Part shown: positions 10,882 through 22,809 of the stretch, piece by piece
How the letters are laid out: the number at the start of each line of letters is the position of its first letter
How positions within the stretch are numbered: position 1 is the first letter of the stretch
The notes under the pieces: generated by a model
Told to the model about the DNA's origin: nothing
Databases searched by the model: none
What the model saw: the letters and a program-made list of their open reading frames with translations, nothing else
DNA from: Sesamum alatum
Taxonomy: Eukaryota > Streptophyta > Magnoliopsida > Lamiales > Pedaliaceae
NCBI GenBank assembly: GCA_034509735.1
Contig: JACGWO010000002.1
Coordinates: 23,545,636-23,609,635 of the forward strand
DNA length: 64,000 bases
Direction: 5' to 3'
Position numbers and translations under genes: made by a program

Positions 10882-12458
10882 TGTCACCTGCCGCCCCTTA
10901 GCTAAAAGTGTTGGCAGTGACTTGGGGAGAATGTGCAGGTGGCAAGGGGATGTCGACCGGCACACAGGTGCAAAAATGGAAAGTGAGTAGAGACTCAATT
11001 GGGGATTGCAATACTGTACGTATGGGAACTTCCTTGATGTGTGAGGATGTTATCCGCCAAGTATGAAGTCATTCCATGGAAGTTTGGTCACGGAGATATA
11101 AGGGCAACTATCGGGCGTCGTCCTGTACATGAGCAGGAGATTGATGTGCGAAACAAAGTGCTTTATACTTGGAGATATGCAAAACTGTTTCGATGGTGCA
11201 TTCCATGGAGTGTTGGGAACATCTCCACCAAGTTTCAGAGTTAGACAGTTCCGATTAGGTAGGAAACGATGTGATGTTTGGAGTCTGCCAGTTCAGTAGC
11301 GGGACGGCTGTTTCAGAATATTGCAAGGGCAATTCCCCAAAGATGGATGATCGGATGGGGCTAAAGCTCTCGAGTTGATGTACAATTCGTAGGCTACGCA
11401 ATGGTTCAAGCAACACGTGATTCGGACGTCGGACGAGGGAGATGCGGAAAAGGTGCGCTCCTTGGCCACTTTAATGTCTACTGCTGGAATAAGAGAAATT
11501 CTTTTTAAGCCTATTATAAGGGGGCATGTAGTGGTGACCTCCAGCCAACCCTCCTCGTGCAGCAAGGCACTAAATGAGAAATTTCATAGCGGCATGTTGG
11601 GCCCTTCAAGGGCCGGCTCGAGGCAACTTAAAGGGAGTGCTAAAGTCCCGGACAGGATGGGAACCGAACGGGTGGGGCCAGGATGGCCCATGTTGGGCAA
11701 GAAGCGAGCCGAGAGGTTCCATGTGCACTACAGGGTTGCCCCCTGGGTTGTGGGAAATCAGGGACAACACCTTTAGGCTGATGAACAATCGAGGTAAGCA
11801 CTCCAAGGCCTCGTGAGCTAACGCGTGACATGCGCTATTGGGTTCTAACCATGCACGGGGGTTTGTTAGCTAAGATACGCAGTCGTGGAGCGACGCTGTC
11901 CTGTGGGCAGGTTGAGAAGCCATGCCGAAAGGTAAGAAGGCATGTTGGGCATGCTGTGTGGGATTAATGTGAGATGTTGACATATCAATTGAGCCTCGGA
12001 CTTGTGATGTTGTCCTACTCGGCCGAGGCAAAGAAGACGGGCATGGCGAAGACATGCACCGATGGTGCACCGAGTGAGTATTAGGCGTTGTGGGCGTAAG
12101 AATAGCCCATAGTGTCGAGATGAAGCGAGGATGCTCCAAGCCATTGCGAGATGTATCGAAAGGACTCGATATCGTGGGCAAGCTATGTAGTTGCGGCAGG
12201 ACATAAAGACACACGAGGCGTGCGAGCCGCGACCCTTGACGAACATGGGCATTTTTTATAGGCGAGTGCACGGGCATGAGGTGGTACATAGGAATACGTT
12301 CGAATGTCGCGCTGGTGAGCTTAAGTTGTCGAAGACACACGACAGGAAAACCAAGGCTCAAATGGACGAAGGTTGGTCGAAGGTTGAGTGTAACTTAAGA
12401 CGCTGCACGGGGGAAAAATGAATATTCCGCAGCGAGACAAAAGAGTCCGCCCGCGACA
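10882..12458 (+). repeat. 5' LTR of the non-autonomous element
   Basis: 1577 bp, TG...CA. It is about 140 bp longer than its partner because of internal indels. For example, the stretch around 11950-12000 has no counterpart in the 3' copy. Short open frames on both strands within it are not genes. Confidence 0.85.
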
Positions 12459-12459
12459 G

Positions 12460-12474
12460 TTGGTATCAAAGCCC
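12460..12474 (+). other. Primer binding site (initiator Met tRNA type)
   Basis: TTGGTATCAAAGCCC starts one base after the 5' LTR. Plant elements primed by initiator methionine tRNA carry TGGTATCAGAGC here, so this is a one-mismatch version. It fixes the element on the plus strand. Confidence 0.8.
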
Positions 12475-14242
12475 GATAATCCCGAGCTCCTGAAGGAGAG
12501 AAGTGAACACTTAAGGAGAAAGTGTGGCACGTGAGCTTTACATCAGGTAGAGGTAAGTTGAGACCTTTTTGAGACAAGATCATATCAAATTAAGGCACAG
12601 TTGTGTAGGCTTGCTGCGTTGGGCTTTAAAAAGCTTCAGTGAGCGGATTGTGAGATGGAATGATTTTGGGGGATGTCCGCCACAGAATGAGGAATTGGTG
12701 GCCTCCTTTTGCGTGCATTGGCGCTGCTGCAGAGAGTAAGTGGCGACGGACCAACTTTGTGATTGTTGTGTTTGGTTGGAAGTTGTGTTTGCATGCATAT
12801 GTTTGAGCAAGCTGTCGACCGTTCCCAAAAATTATTTTTGGGTGATGAAGAAGAATCAAGATTATCGGAATTCATCTTGGCTTCCCTATGCAAGAGGGGG
12901 ACCTGTCGATGTATCGGGTGGACTGCGAGAGCCACTTTGCGCCGTCAGCAACCATATGTGCAGAAATATCGCAAGTTAGGAGACGATCAAGGCCTTGAGG
13001 CCATTCGGTGGGCAAAGTACGACCTTATTGATAAACCTTCTAGTGGGGGGGATGAACGAATTGTTGAGGTGTCGAGGCACAGTTGCATATGAGGTGTATG
13101 AGCAAGCCATCCTTGGAATTGCAAGGAGTGGACGTCAAGACCCCTTTCCAGACAGAGTTGCATGTGGAAAATGTTCCGAAATGTGTTTGGGAAGTGCAAG
13201 AGCATAAATTTTGGGATAAAGTTATTATGGAGAGATGAAGGCGCATTAAGTGAAAAGACGACATGCTCCAAGAACCAGAGGACAAGAATCCGAAAATATG
13301 TGTGAATTGTGGTAACTTGTCCGGAGCTTGGGTGAAAGAAGGCCATCAAGCCGTGTCGTGTGATCACCGGGAGCACAGTCGAGCTAAATTGAGAATGTTC
13401 TTTGAGGGGATTTCGACACCATATATGGGCCCTTTGGTCTAAGATTTTCCGAGGGGGACAACTGTGTGAAGGATTGTGGGAAGCATCGGGCTCTATTGCA
13501 CCATGAGCGGCATGGTGCTGCCGGGTTCGGACTAAAGTCCTAAACTTTTGTGTTGGGTTAAGAGTGAACCCTTTGAATAGAATTCGGTGCCACAAGCGGC
13601 GTGGTTCCGATGTTTTGGGCGAGGCCCAAGTGCTTTCAAGTTGGTTTAAGTATGGTCACCGAAGAGGCGGATTGCGTGCTTGTTGAGGACGACAACACAT
13701 CGAGTAGGGGAGAGAGTGACAGACTTCAAGCTTGACTTGTTCCAGATCATTTCGGGTGTATTCAAGGCACTATTTTGAGGGACGCCATTGCTATGAATGA
13801 CACACTTGACAAACTTGGAGCACAGTTTGCTACCTACCAGTCAAGAAAGGGATTGAAGAATGTGTGCACAGACTTCGGACCTGTGGAATTGAGTGTATTG
13901 ACCCACTAGCAATGGGGGCAAACCATCAATTGAGGCAAAAAATGAGGAAGAGATTGTAGAAGCGTACACGGACTTCCAACTTGAGTTTTCGTGCTTAATG
14001 GAGTGCATTGAGGCATAGTTTGTGCGAGAAAACCCACTTGAGGGAGAGGGTGTAGACGGCGTACACGGACTTCCACTTGTGTTGATCATATCTAAATGGG
14101 GTGATGTGCTGAAGGGGACTTCACGCAGAAGGGCTCGAAGGAGTCGGGGGTTGCTTTGGTGCTGCATGATACTAGAGATGAGTATTGAACACTTCATACA
14201 CTTAAGTTCTTTATGTATGTGTTGATGAGGAAGTCAACAGAT
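12475..14242 (+). other. Interior of the non-autonomous element, no recognisable coding
   Basis: Open frames of up to 202 codons occur on both strands, but none shows gag zinc knuckle, protease DSG/DTG, YVDD, RNase H or integrase motifs. The sequence is more GC-rich than the flanks. It may be decayed gag leader or non-coding packaging sequence. Confidence 0.6.
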
Positions 14243-14256
14243 AGAGTGGGGGAGAA
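14243..14256 (+). other. Polypurine tract
   Basis: AGAGTGGGGGAGAA, with a single T, lies immediately before the TGTCACC of the 3' LTR, in the position where plus-strand DNA synthesis is primed. Confidence 0.75.
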
Positions 14257-15691
14257 TGTCACCTACCGTCCCTTAGCCAAGAGTGTTGGCAATTACTTGC
14301 AGAGGACGTGCAGGCAGCAAGGGGATGTCGACCGGCACGTAGGTGCAAAAACGGCAAGTGAGCAAAGACTCTTATCGATTGGATGTTGCAATATTGTTCG
14401 TATGGGAACTTCCTTGATGTGTGAGAATGCTAACCGCCAAGTATGAACTCATTCCATGGATGTTTGGTCACGGAGATATAAGGGCGACTACCGGGCGCCA
14501 TCCTGTGCGCGAGCAGGAGATTGATGTGCGGAGCAAAGTGCTTTATCTTTAGATATTAGGAAAACGATTTAGATGGTGTAATCCATGGATTTTTGGAAAC
14601 ATATCCACCAAGTTTCATAGTTATATGGTTCTGATTGAGTAGGAAACAATAACGATGTTAGGAGCCTGCCGGTGAAGTAGCGGGACGGCTGTTTTAGAAT
14701 ACTATAAGGGCAATTCCCCAAAGATGGATGCTCGGATGGGGCTGAAACTCTCGAGTTGCGATATAGAAGTCATGGGCTACGTAACGGTCCAGCCAGCCCT
14801 CCCCGTGAAGCAAGGCACCAAATAAGCAATTCCTCGGGTACATGTGGAGGCCTTGAAGAGTCGGCTCTAGAAAACTCGAAGGGAGTGCTAGAGTCCTTGG
14901 ACAGGATGAAAACCATATGGGCGGCATGGGGCCAGGATAACCCACTTTGGGCAAGAAACAAGCTGAGAGGTTCCATGTGGACTGCAGGGTTGCCTGCGAG
15001 CTGCGGATATTAGAGGCAACACCTCTAGGCTGAATGAGCGATCGAGGTAAGCACTCCAAGGCCTCGTGAGCTAACTCGTGATATCCACTATTGGGTTCTA
15101 GCCATGCACGGGTGTCCGTTGGTTAACATACGCAGTCGTGGGCTGATGCTGTGCTGTAGGCAAGTTGAGAAGCCACGCAGAAAGGCAAGAAGGCATGTTG
15201 GGCCTCGGACTGGTGATTTTGTGCTACTCGGGCGAGGCATAGAAGATGGGCATGGCGAAGACATGTGCTGATGGTGCACCGAGTAAGTGTTGGGCATGCG
15301 ATGGGCATTGTGGGTGTAAGAATGACCTATAGTGCCAAGACGGGGCGAGGATGCTCCGAGCCATTACAAGATGAATAGGACCTGATATTGTGGATGAGAT
15401 GCATGATGGCAAGCTAGCTAGTTTGGGCCGGACATGAAGACATGCGAGGCGTGCAAGCCGCGACCCTTGGCAAACATGGGCATTTCTAATAGGCGAGTGT
15501 ACGGGCACGAGGTAGCGCACATGGATGCATTTAAATATCGCAGTGGTGAGCTTAAGTTGTCGAAGACACATGACGAGAAAATCGTTAAGACTTAAATGGA
15601 CGAAAGCTGGTCGAAGGTTTAGTTAACTTGAGACGCCGTACGGGCGAAAAATGAATATTCCGTTGCAAGACAAAAGAGTCCACCCGTTACA
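14257..15691 (+). repeat. 3' LTR of the non-autonomous element
   Basis: 1435 bp, TGTCACC...GTTACA, clearly homologous to 10882-12458 throughout, with indels. Its right flank CCACG matches the left flank CCATG of the element apart from one C/T change. Confidence 0.85.
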
Positions 15692-16451
15692 CCACGTCTC
15701 CATAAAAAATCACTAATTGGCACCCCATATCCGCTGAAACTGACTCCAGGAAGCAACAAGTAACAAAATTCCCTACTTTCACGGTTGACTGGATAAGACC
15801 TCTTTAACTGGTCATATCTCCTAGAGGATAACTCCAAATCTGCTATGGATACTCTCATTTCGAAGCTGACATCCTGAGGGTTCTATTGATATATAATTTG
15901 GCCCAACTAACCTGCATATTTTGCTCTAATTCCCTCTTTAAATAATGGTCTTGTTGTCGTCAAAAGGCAAGTCACTTTGGTCACTCACACTTCAACTTTT
16001 TCTCTCACGCGAATAGTAGGGTTCTGCTCATTTTTTGCACTCTAAAGCTCATTTTAGCTTCTATTTTTATATTCAAGCACTCCACATAATTTATATCACT
16101 ATTATCTCTCATTATTTCAAGTTCTTCCCATTTCTTCTTTAGTAATTCCCTTGCTGACTTTTTTGCAAGTTAGTCCGCATTTGATCTTAGGAGTTTAAAG
16201 AAGATCTTTCGACTGTTGTGGTGCTACTGAACACCGGTAGACATCACAAACAATAACCAATAAATCTAGAACATGAATTATGTTAAAGGCATAAAAGATA
16301 TAATAAAATTCAAAAATGATCTAATAAAGTGAAACTAATATAAAAAAGCTGAAATTCAGTTTGGTTTTGTCCCGAATCACCACTTAAGAATGACGAAGAT
16401 GACGAAACATCATCATTCGGTTTCCCTTCATTATTCTAAAACCCATTCAAC
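15692..16451. other. Unclassified spacer
   Basis: Non-coding and probably repeat-derived. It lies between the non-autonomous element and a relic LTR. I could not assign it to a family. Confidence 0.35.
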
Positions 16452-17455
16452 TAAAGGGAGTGGATTCACCCGGGAGTGCCGCGGAAGCGTGAAATCCGAA
16501 TCACATAAAAATTTGAAACTCGACCAAGGGGTGTTCCCTTGGTCTCTCTCGGTCGTTCCATGTCGAATATATAGATCTTAATCCTAATCTAACTTATAAG
16601 GCACATAGTGAAAACTTAGAGCAAAGGTACAATAATACGTAAACATAAATGCTACATTTGTTATTCTCTTTAATCGGCTACTGGCATTGTCCTTCTTCCT
16701 GAATTTGCTCACAAGGTTTCTAGCATAGAAAACCTCGAACGATATCCACACCATACTGGGAGAGGTTATGATTTCCTTGCTAGAAGAGATCAAACCTTGG
16801 ACGAAACAAGATCAAATGAACTACACTATGAAGTAGTGTATTATTTTTAATCAATCTTTTATTTTTCATTTGATCCTAAATCAATAAGAACAGGAGAGGG
16901 ATAGGGAGAGTAGATGGGGGCGCTCGAGTGTATGTGAGAGCAAGTAAGGAGAGTGTTGTGGTGTTTTGCTTTATATCTATAATTAATAGGAGAGTAGAAA
17001 TGTGTTGGGATACATCAATCAAGCTTTCTCCCACAAGGTATGATAAATCATACCATGTGGGACAGCCACCATTAGTGGCCAAGTTGTGCTTTCCAAAAGC
17101 ACAACTCGGTCACCAACATACTATGTTGGCCGAGTTTTATGCTTCCGAAAAGCACAACTCGATCAATTCTCTTCCTTCCATATGGGAAGAGTCCAACTCT
17201 TCCCTTTCCAAACATGAAAGTCAACTCAACCCCTTGGCCCTAATTTAGTGGACCGAATTTTGTCCTAATTAAATTAGAACCAGCCCAAAGGGTCCAATGA
17301 ATTAAATTCAATTTAATTCAAGACGCAACTAAATTAGGTCCAAAGTCATTTATTACAATTAAAAACTTAAGTTCAAATGCTCTTAATTAATAAATCCAAA
17401 TTATAAATTAGAGCAAGCCCAATACAATAGTACGCCATCCATTCAATGGGCTATC
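16452..17455 (-). repeat. Relic Copia-type LTR, interrupted
   Basis: Divergent relative of the LTR at 17456-19664, in the same orientation. It keeps the same order of landmarks: the CCGCGGAAGCG end, a repeat of the 'first-exon-like' segment with CACACCATACTGGGAG, ATGATTTATCATACC-like sequence, and a stretch ending CCATCCATTCAATGGGC. It stops exactly where the next LTR begins (TGAAGG at 17456), which points to insertion of the younger element into the older LTR. Confidence 0.6.
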
Positions 17456-19664
17456 TGAAGGCATAAGCGGATCCGCCAAGGAGCGCGAGCGGAAGCATGG
17501 AGTAAATAAAATTGCATAAATAAAAGGAAATAATCATCAAATCCCAAGGGATGTACCTTTGAGTGCTCAACTGGGCGTTCGATGTAGGATGTGATAATAT
17601 TAAGCATAAACATATAATTATCACATAGAGCATAGATATAGAACAAGATACTACAATAGCGTAAAAATCGACATTACCTCTGTAGTCAAAATTGCTTGCA
17701 CGGCCACGAGCTTTGTTCCTCTCTGGATATGCTCACTAAGTTCAAACGTATGAACTCTCTAGAGAAGTCCACACTACACCGGAAGAGATCACATTCTAGA
17801 GAAAAAAGGGATCTAAGATGACACGGTTCAGGAAGCTAGAACGCTATTGTATTAGTGTCTCTTCTTGAACTAGCGTTATTCTTCAAGATGATCCAAGATC
17901 AAATGAAGAACAAATAGGGATAGTATGTATGTAGAGAGGGCCGAAAATAAGAGAGAAAAAGGAGGTGTGTCTTTCTTCTTTTTCCTAGAAAAAGATGAAC
18001 ATGTAATTCTCTTTCATTGATGATAGTATATCCTCATATATATACTAAATTATTGTGAATATTGGAATGTGTCTAGCTTCATCCTTGGATATCTAAATAC
18101 ATCCTAATCAATCCCAAATCAAGCCTACCATCTCATAAGGTATGATTTAATCATACCAAATGAAAGAGGCTTAATTGGAATTGATTTGTCCCTTACCAAA
18201 AGGGAACAAGTCAACTTCATCGAGGCCTTCTATGGCTGATTTTTACTCTTCCAAAAGATGTAATGTAGGTCATACTAGTTTTGGAAAAAGTCCAACTTCT
18301 TCTCATTCCAAAAGTCGAATTAACACACCTCTTGGGCCAAAATTTAATGGACCGGGTTTTATTATAATCCAATTACAACGAGCCCAAAACTCAACCCTAT
18401 TTAATTCGAGGCCCACTTAAATAATTCCCATTGATCTTTTAATCCAATTAAAAGATCCAATTTTCAATTCTCTTACATTAACCGATAAATCTCATTCACC
18501 GATTGAAACGAAGGCTCGATACAATATCGGCCCGTCCATCCAATGGACAATCCCTTGAGTAATGCAATAACTCATTATCTCCTGAAATTGACTCCAAGTA
18601 AATTTCTCTACCTCCTCGGTGATTTGTGTGTGAACCTTTAGGTTCACCCTTAGCTAGACTTGGGCCCAAGTCCTACAGGAGCCCGTTACCATGGGTGGTC
18701 ATCTAGCAACGGTTCATGGCACTAGAGACTAGGTGAATGTTGGCGTGAACATTTAGGCACCGATTCTGTACGGGTACGGTCCTTCCGTCTATCGTCTCCC
18801 CGACTTAGTCTAGGGTATGGAATTGGGCGCCGGTTCCCATCCTTGACTAGGCATCTATACTTAATACTCAAGACTATGCATGCCTCATTGCATCGACATA
18901 AGAAATCATTTCCTATTTGACCAACCACTGTGGCCACAAGTTTAAGCAGCATGAACATGTCTCCGAGTGCATAGGAGATACCTCTGTCACATACTGACAG
19001 GGGACGGATCCTCTTCTTGGACACCACCGTCCTCACTACACATTCTGACTGCACTGGACAAGGTTATAATGATCATCTTATAGAATGACCACCTCTTGCC
19101 AGATCTTAGATACAACCATCATGTGCACGTGACTGCCATGGTTCCTCAAATATGAGGACTACTCCCGTACTATCAAAATCGGGAAAATCCAATCATACCA
19201 ACCAAGCCTCCAAGGCTTCTATATGATGGTCCATGCGAGTCAGTTCAGTCGGCTCGACCCCAGTCGACCAACCCACAAAGATCGTGTAGGCGTCCCACGC
19301 TTGTCGCTGATGAAACACGTCACTCATCCAATGAACATGACTCTTGGTGCAAGTCTCTATAAGACTCTCGATGCCCTGTCTCAGGGTCCTCGACTTGGAA
19401 CATTTCATACCCAACCCTTTATCAGTTGGTTTTATAACCACCACCCAATGCGTGGCCCAACTGCATGAGTTGTTAACCGTGGTCTGTGGGCTTTGTTGTG
19501 ATATATGTAAAACAACATTTAATATATGAAAATGAGCACAACAAAGAAAGTACCAATAGTAATGAACACTTATTTTATTCATTACATAATTTTACATTAC
19601 ATCAAGTTGTCAAATAGGTTACAAAATGCCAAACCTATTGGCTTTCTGGTCACCTATTCTAACA
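17456..19664 (-). repeat. 3' LTR of a truncated Copia element
   Basis: 2209 bp. In its own orientation it begins TGTTAGAATAGGTGACC and ends in TCA. The same LTR family recurs at 25035, 46295-50412 and 53215 in this window. Its inner edge abuts the end of the Copia RNase H frame, with TGGGATAT just before the LTR as a short polypurine-like tract. Short open frames in it are not genes. Confidence 0.82.
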
Positions 19665-20175
19665 ATATCCCAGTTGAACTAAAGCCAAACACCTATTGAC
19701 CTCAAACCCATCTTATCCCGATGTTGAGTATGGGCAACTTGCGACACAGGCTTAGTAAGTGGATCTGCTATGTTTTCTGCGGAGCTGACTTGGTCCATCC
19801 GAATGTCACCTCTGCTAACCATTTCTCTGAGCAGATGGTAGCGTCTAAGAATATGCTTGGATCGGTGATGAGATCTTGGTTCCTTTGCTTGCGCTATCGC
19901 CCCGTTGTTATTGCAGAAGATAACTGCTGACTCAGCGATACTAGGCACTACACCTAACTCTTGGTGTAGTTCTTCATCCAAACTGCCTCCTTAGCAGTTT
20001 CTGAAGCTGATATGTATTCAGACTCTGTGGTGGAGTCTACCGTGGTAGCTTGCTTGGAACTGTTCCAAGCAACCACGCCACCATTTAATCTGAATACAAA
20101 ATAAGACTGGGACTTGGCATCATCGTCATCCGACTGGAAACTAGTGTCGCATTAGCCTTCCGGTATCAATTCTCC
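19665..20175 (-). pseudogene. Copia RNase H (pol C-terminus), decayed
   Basis: Reads toward the LTR at 17456-19664. Conserved Ty1/copia RNase H phrases are visible: VDSTTESEYISAS, then CNNNGAIAQAKEPRSHHRSKHI, and the lineage-wide ENIADPLTKPV near the end. A frameshift lies near 19980, and the fragment upstream has a stop, so the protein is not intact. It belongs to the same element as the RT fragments to its right. Confidence 0.85.
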
Positions 20176-20316
20176 ACCACCGTAGATCAAGAACATGTCC
20201 TTAGTTCTTTTTAGGTACTTGAGGATAGTATTGACTGCACTCCAGTGTGCCTCCCCGACACACGCCTGATATTGACTTGTCACGCTCAAAGCAAAAGTCA
20301 CATCAGGTTTACTGCA

Positions 20317-21258
20317 CTAGACAACGTACTGGATGCTGCCTAAGGCTGAAGCATAGGGGATGTTCAACATCCGTTTAAGCTCTTCATTAGTCTTAGGAGA
20401 TTGCTTCTTGGATAGCTTAATTTCATGTCTCATAGGAAGGAATCCTCGTTTTGAGTTCTCCATCTTGAATCTCTTCAACACCTTCTCAATATACAAGGAC
20501 TGGGCTATCCCTAACAACCTTTTAGATCTATCCCTATAGATCTTGATGCCAAGGATGTAGGATGCCTCGCCCATATTCTTCATGGAAAATTGTGTTGACA
20601 ATAAGCTTTAGTGGCTCCCAGCATCTTAGCATCATTCCCAATAAGCAAGATGTCATCCACGTAAAGCACAAGGAACGCAATAGAGCTCTCACTGATCTTC
20701 TTGTATACACAAGGATCAGACTCGTTCATGATGAAATCATATCCCCGTATGACTTCATCAAAACATATGTTCCAGCTTCGGGAAGCTTGTTTGAGGCCAT
20801 AGATGGACCTTTCGAGACGATAGACCTTATGCTCTTCTCCAACAGATGTGAAACCTTCTGGTTGATCCATATAGATCTCTTCCTCTATGAAGCCGTTGAG
20901 GAAGGCAGTTTTTACGTCATCTGCCATGTCTCATAGTCATACCATGCTGCTACGACAAGCAGTATCCGAATGGACTTAGCCATTGCTACGAACGAGTAGG
21001 TTTCTCAAAATCGACCCTGGGTCGTTGAGTGTAACATTTCGCCACGCCTGACTTTGAAGGTTGTAAACTCCCCGTCAGCTCCAAGCTTACGTTTGTAGAC
21101 CCATTTACACCCTACGGATTTTACTCCTTTGGGTGGGTCCACTAGGGCCCCAACCTGGTTCGCACCCACTGAGTCCATTTTGAATTTCATGGCCTCAAGC
21201 CACTTATCCGAATCGATGTTCAAAATTGCTTCTCCCTACGTATTTGGATCATTATCCA
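20317..21258 (-). pseudogene. Copia reverse transcriptase, frameshifted
   Basis: In gene order: ILNIDSDKWLEAMKFKMDSV and VKSVGCKWVYKRKLGADGEF (to about 21005), then KTAFLNGFIEEEIYMDQPEGF and YGLKQASRSWNICFDEVI, the catalytic LYVDDILLIGND, then MKNMGEASYILGIKIYRDRS and IPYASALGSIQYVV. The style resembles Tork/Angela-type Copia elements. At least two frame breaks (about 20590 and 20930-21005) are present. Integrase, protease, gag and the 5' LTR are missing, so the element is 5'-truncated at about 21258. Confidence 0.88.
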
Positions 21259-21259
21259 A

Positions 21260-21882
21260 CTGACCGGTCAGGTCCAGAAATCCGACGTTCAGAATTTATA
21301 GGAAAGCCCACTGGAGTCCCAGCAAGGGAACAAATGGGCCAGGCCTGCATCAAAGGAAACCTTATCTGAACTCCCAAATATTCCCCCACATGTTTGAAAG
21401 TTGGGGGCCTGCTGAAAGAGATAAGATCAATCAAAGGACAATTAAGAAGGAAAGTCAGAATCTTCTATATAGAGCAATAAGAAATTAAGGCCACATGAGT
21501 TGTAATTATTATGTAATTACTAGACTATCCCTAAACATCAAATTATATCCATTAATTAGTGGTTGGTAAGGGGACAATATTGACTTTACATACCCCCACA
21601 TTTATGATTAGCCTAGTATAATACCCGCAATTTTATTGTAAGGACTTTTGAAAGAGCAAGCTTGAAGTTTTTAATTTGCGACGTGTGAAGTGTGTTTTGG
21701 TCACAAACTCTCTGATTATTTCCCCAGTTTGATTTCTACATCATTAAATTCTTATGTGGACTCTCAATTAAATAAAATGAGTTAAAAAAATTTAATACTT
21801 GTTCAAATTTACTGTGCAACAAGATGATGGGCAATCGGCTGAACCAGAGGAAGAAAATGATTGAAAAAGAATTCTGAAAAAT
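21260..21882. other. Unclassified spacer
   Basis: Non-coding DNA between the broken end of the Copia element and the Tat-2 LTR. No gene or motif was recognised. It begins with the small palindrome-like ACTGACCGGTCAG. Confidence 0.35.
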
Positions 21883-22301
21883 TGTGAATTCGAAATTGCA
21901 GAATTTAGAAACAAATGAATTATATTAGTTCAATATTTTGAGATAGGATTTTAAGCATAATTGTACCAAATTTTCACATAGTCTTCTTCTCAAAACCTTC
22001 TTGGTATTTATAGGCTCATTTTGCTATGGCAACATTAATAGGACAATTAAAGCTCATTAATAGAAAGTTCCTTTATACCCTTACATAAAGGTAAATCTTG
22101 TGATTCACCATTTCTGAGGGGGTATCCTCCATATTTAGTCAACTTTTGGTTTAATAGATTTAATCAATCATAAAAGCATCTTTAAGTATATAGGCTATGA
22201 TTTAGGGATATTATTGGCTATGATATAGGGATATTATTTTGATTGTTAATTAATGTGGGATATGATGTGAATTTCCTTTAGATAAGTTTATTTCCTCATC
22301 A
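21883..22301 (-). repeat. Tat-2 3' LTR
   Basis: About 419 bp, highly similar to 34079-34475. Both contain TTCGAAATTGCAGAATTTAG and end, on the plus strand, in TTTCCTCATCA. In the element's orientation a polypurine tract (GAGAGTTGGGGGGCTTG, plus strand 22302-22318) precedes it. Confidence 0.85.
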
Positions 22302-22809
22302 CAAGCCCCCCAACTCTCAAGTCTTTTTTTTTTCTTTTTTATGGGGCTTGAGAGTTTTATGAAATCTTTGCATGAAAATTCTTCTTATCTTTTTATGATG
22401 TCCAACTTCGATTTTCATGAGCATCTTACTCTCGTCCAGACTCCTCTTCTATTTCCTATTTTATTATTTCTTTCTTCTTTTTTTTTATTTGGGGGATCTT
22501 TTTCAATCCTCCTAACATTGTCATCTTGCATTCTATTTTCTAGAGGAATATTCTAAGATCCTTTCCTCTTGTGAATCCTTCCTTTGGCAATAAATTTTAT
22601 GAATCTCTTCCTTTGGTAAAGGATTCCATGAATCATTTCCTTTTCCGTCGAGCTTGTCCATCCATTATATATGGATCAATCATCCCATTCTTTTTTCTTG
22701 AAACTCACTTGTTACATAACTATAGCAATCCTCCGACATGCCTAGGAGAGGTACTATCTATAAATAATTGTTTCTTACAAATAGTGTTCGCATTCTTCTT
22801 CTAAATAAT

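Larger units (their letters stand above)
10882..15691 (+). mobile_element. Non-autonomous LTR retrotransposon, complete
   Basis: The two LTRs (10882-12458 and 14257-15691) both begin TGTCACC and end in CA. They share long blocks such as GGGGATGTCGACCGGCAC and ATGGGAACTTCCTTGATGTG. The first LTR is followed by a TGGTATCAAAGCC-type primer binding site, and the second is preceded by a purine-rich tract. The flanks CCATG (10877-10881) and CCACG (15692-15696) are a 5-bp target duplication with one transition. The 1.8-kb interior has no gag, protease, RT or integrase motif, so the element must have been mobilised by an autonomous partner. LTR divergence and decayed reading frames suggest it is old. 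Confidence 0.88.

Noticed and set aside
11293..12361. Several 60-160 codon open frames on both strands
   Set aside because: All lie inside the LTR of the non-autonomous element, and their homologous positions in the second LTR are not conserved as frames.
12987..13595. 202-codon minus-strand frame inside the non-autonomous element
   Set aside because: It is antisense to the element and shows no known domain. Unlike the Tat antisense ORFs, it has no family resemblance to support it.
19665..19669. CTATC/ATATC as a solo-LTR target duplication around 17456-19664
   Set aside because: The right side is the end of Copia RNase H and a polypurine-like tract, so the LTR is the 3' LTR of a truncated element and the similarity is chance.
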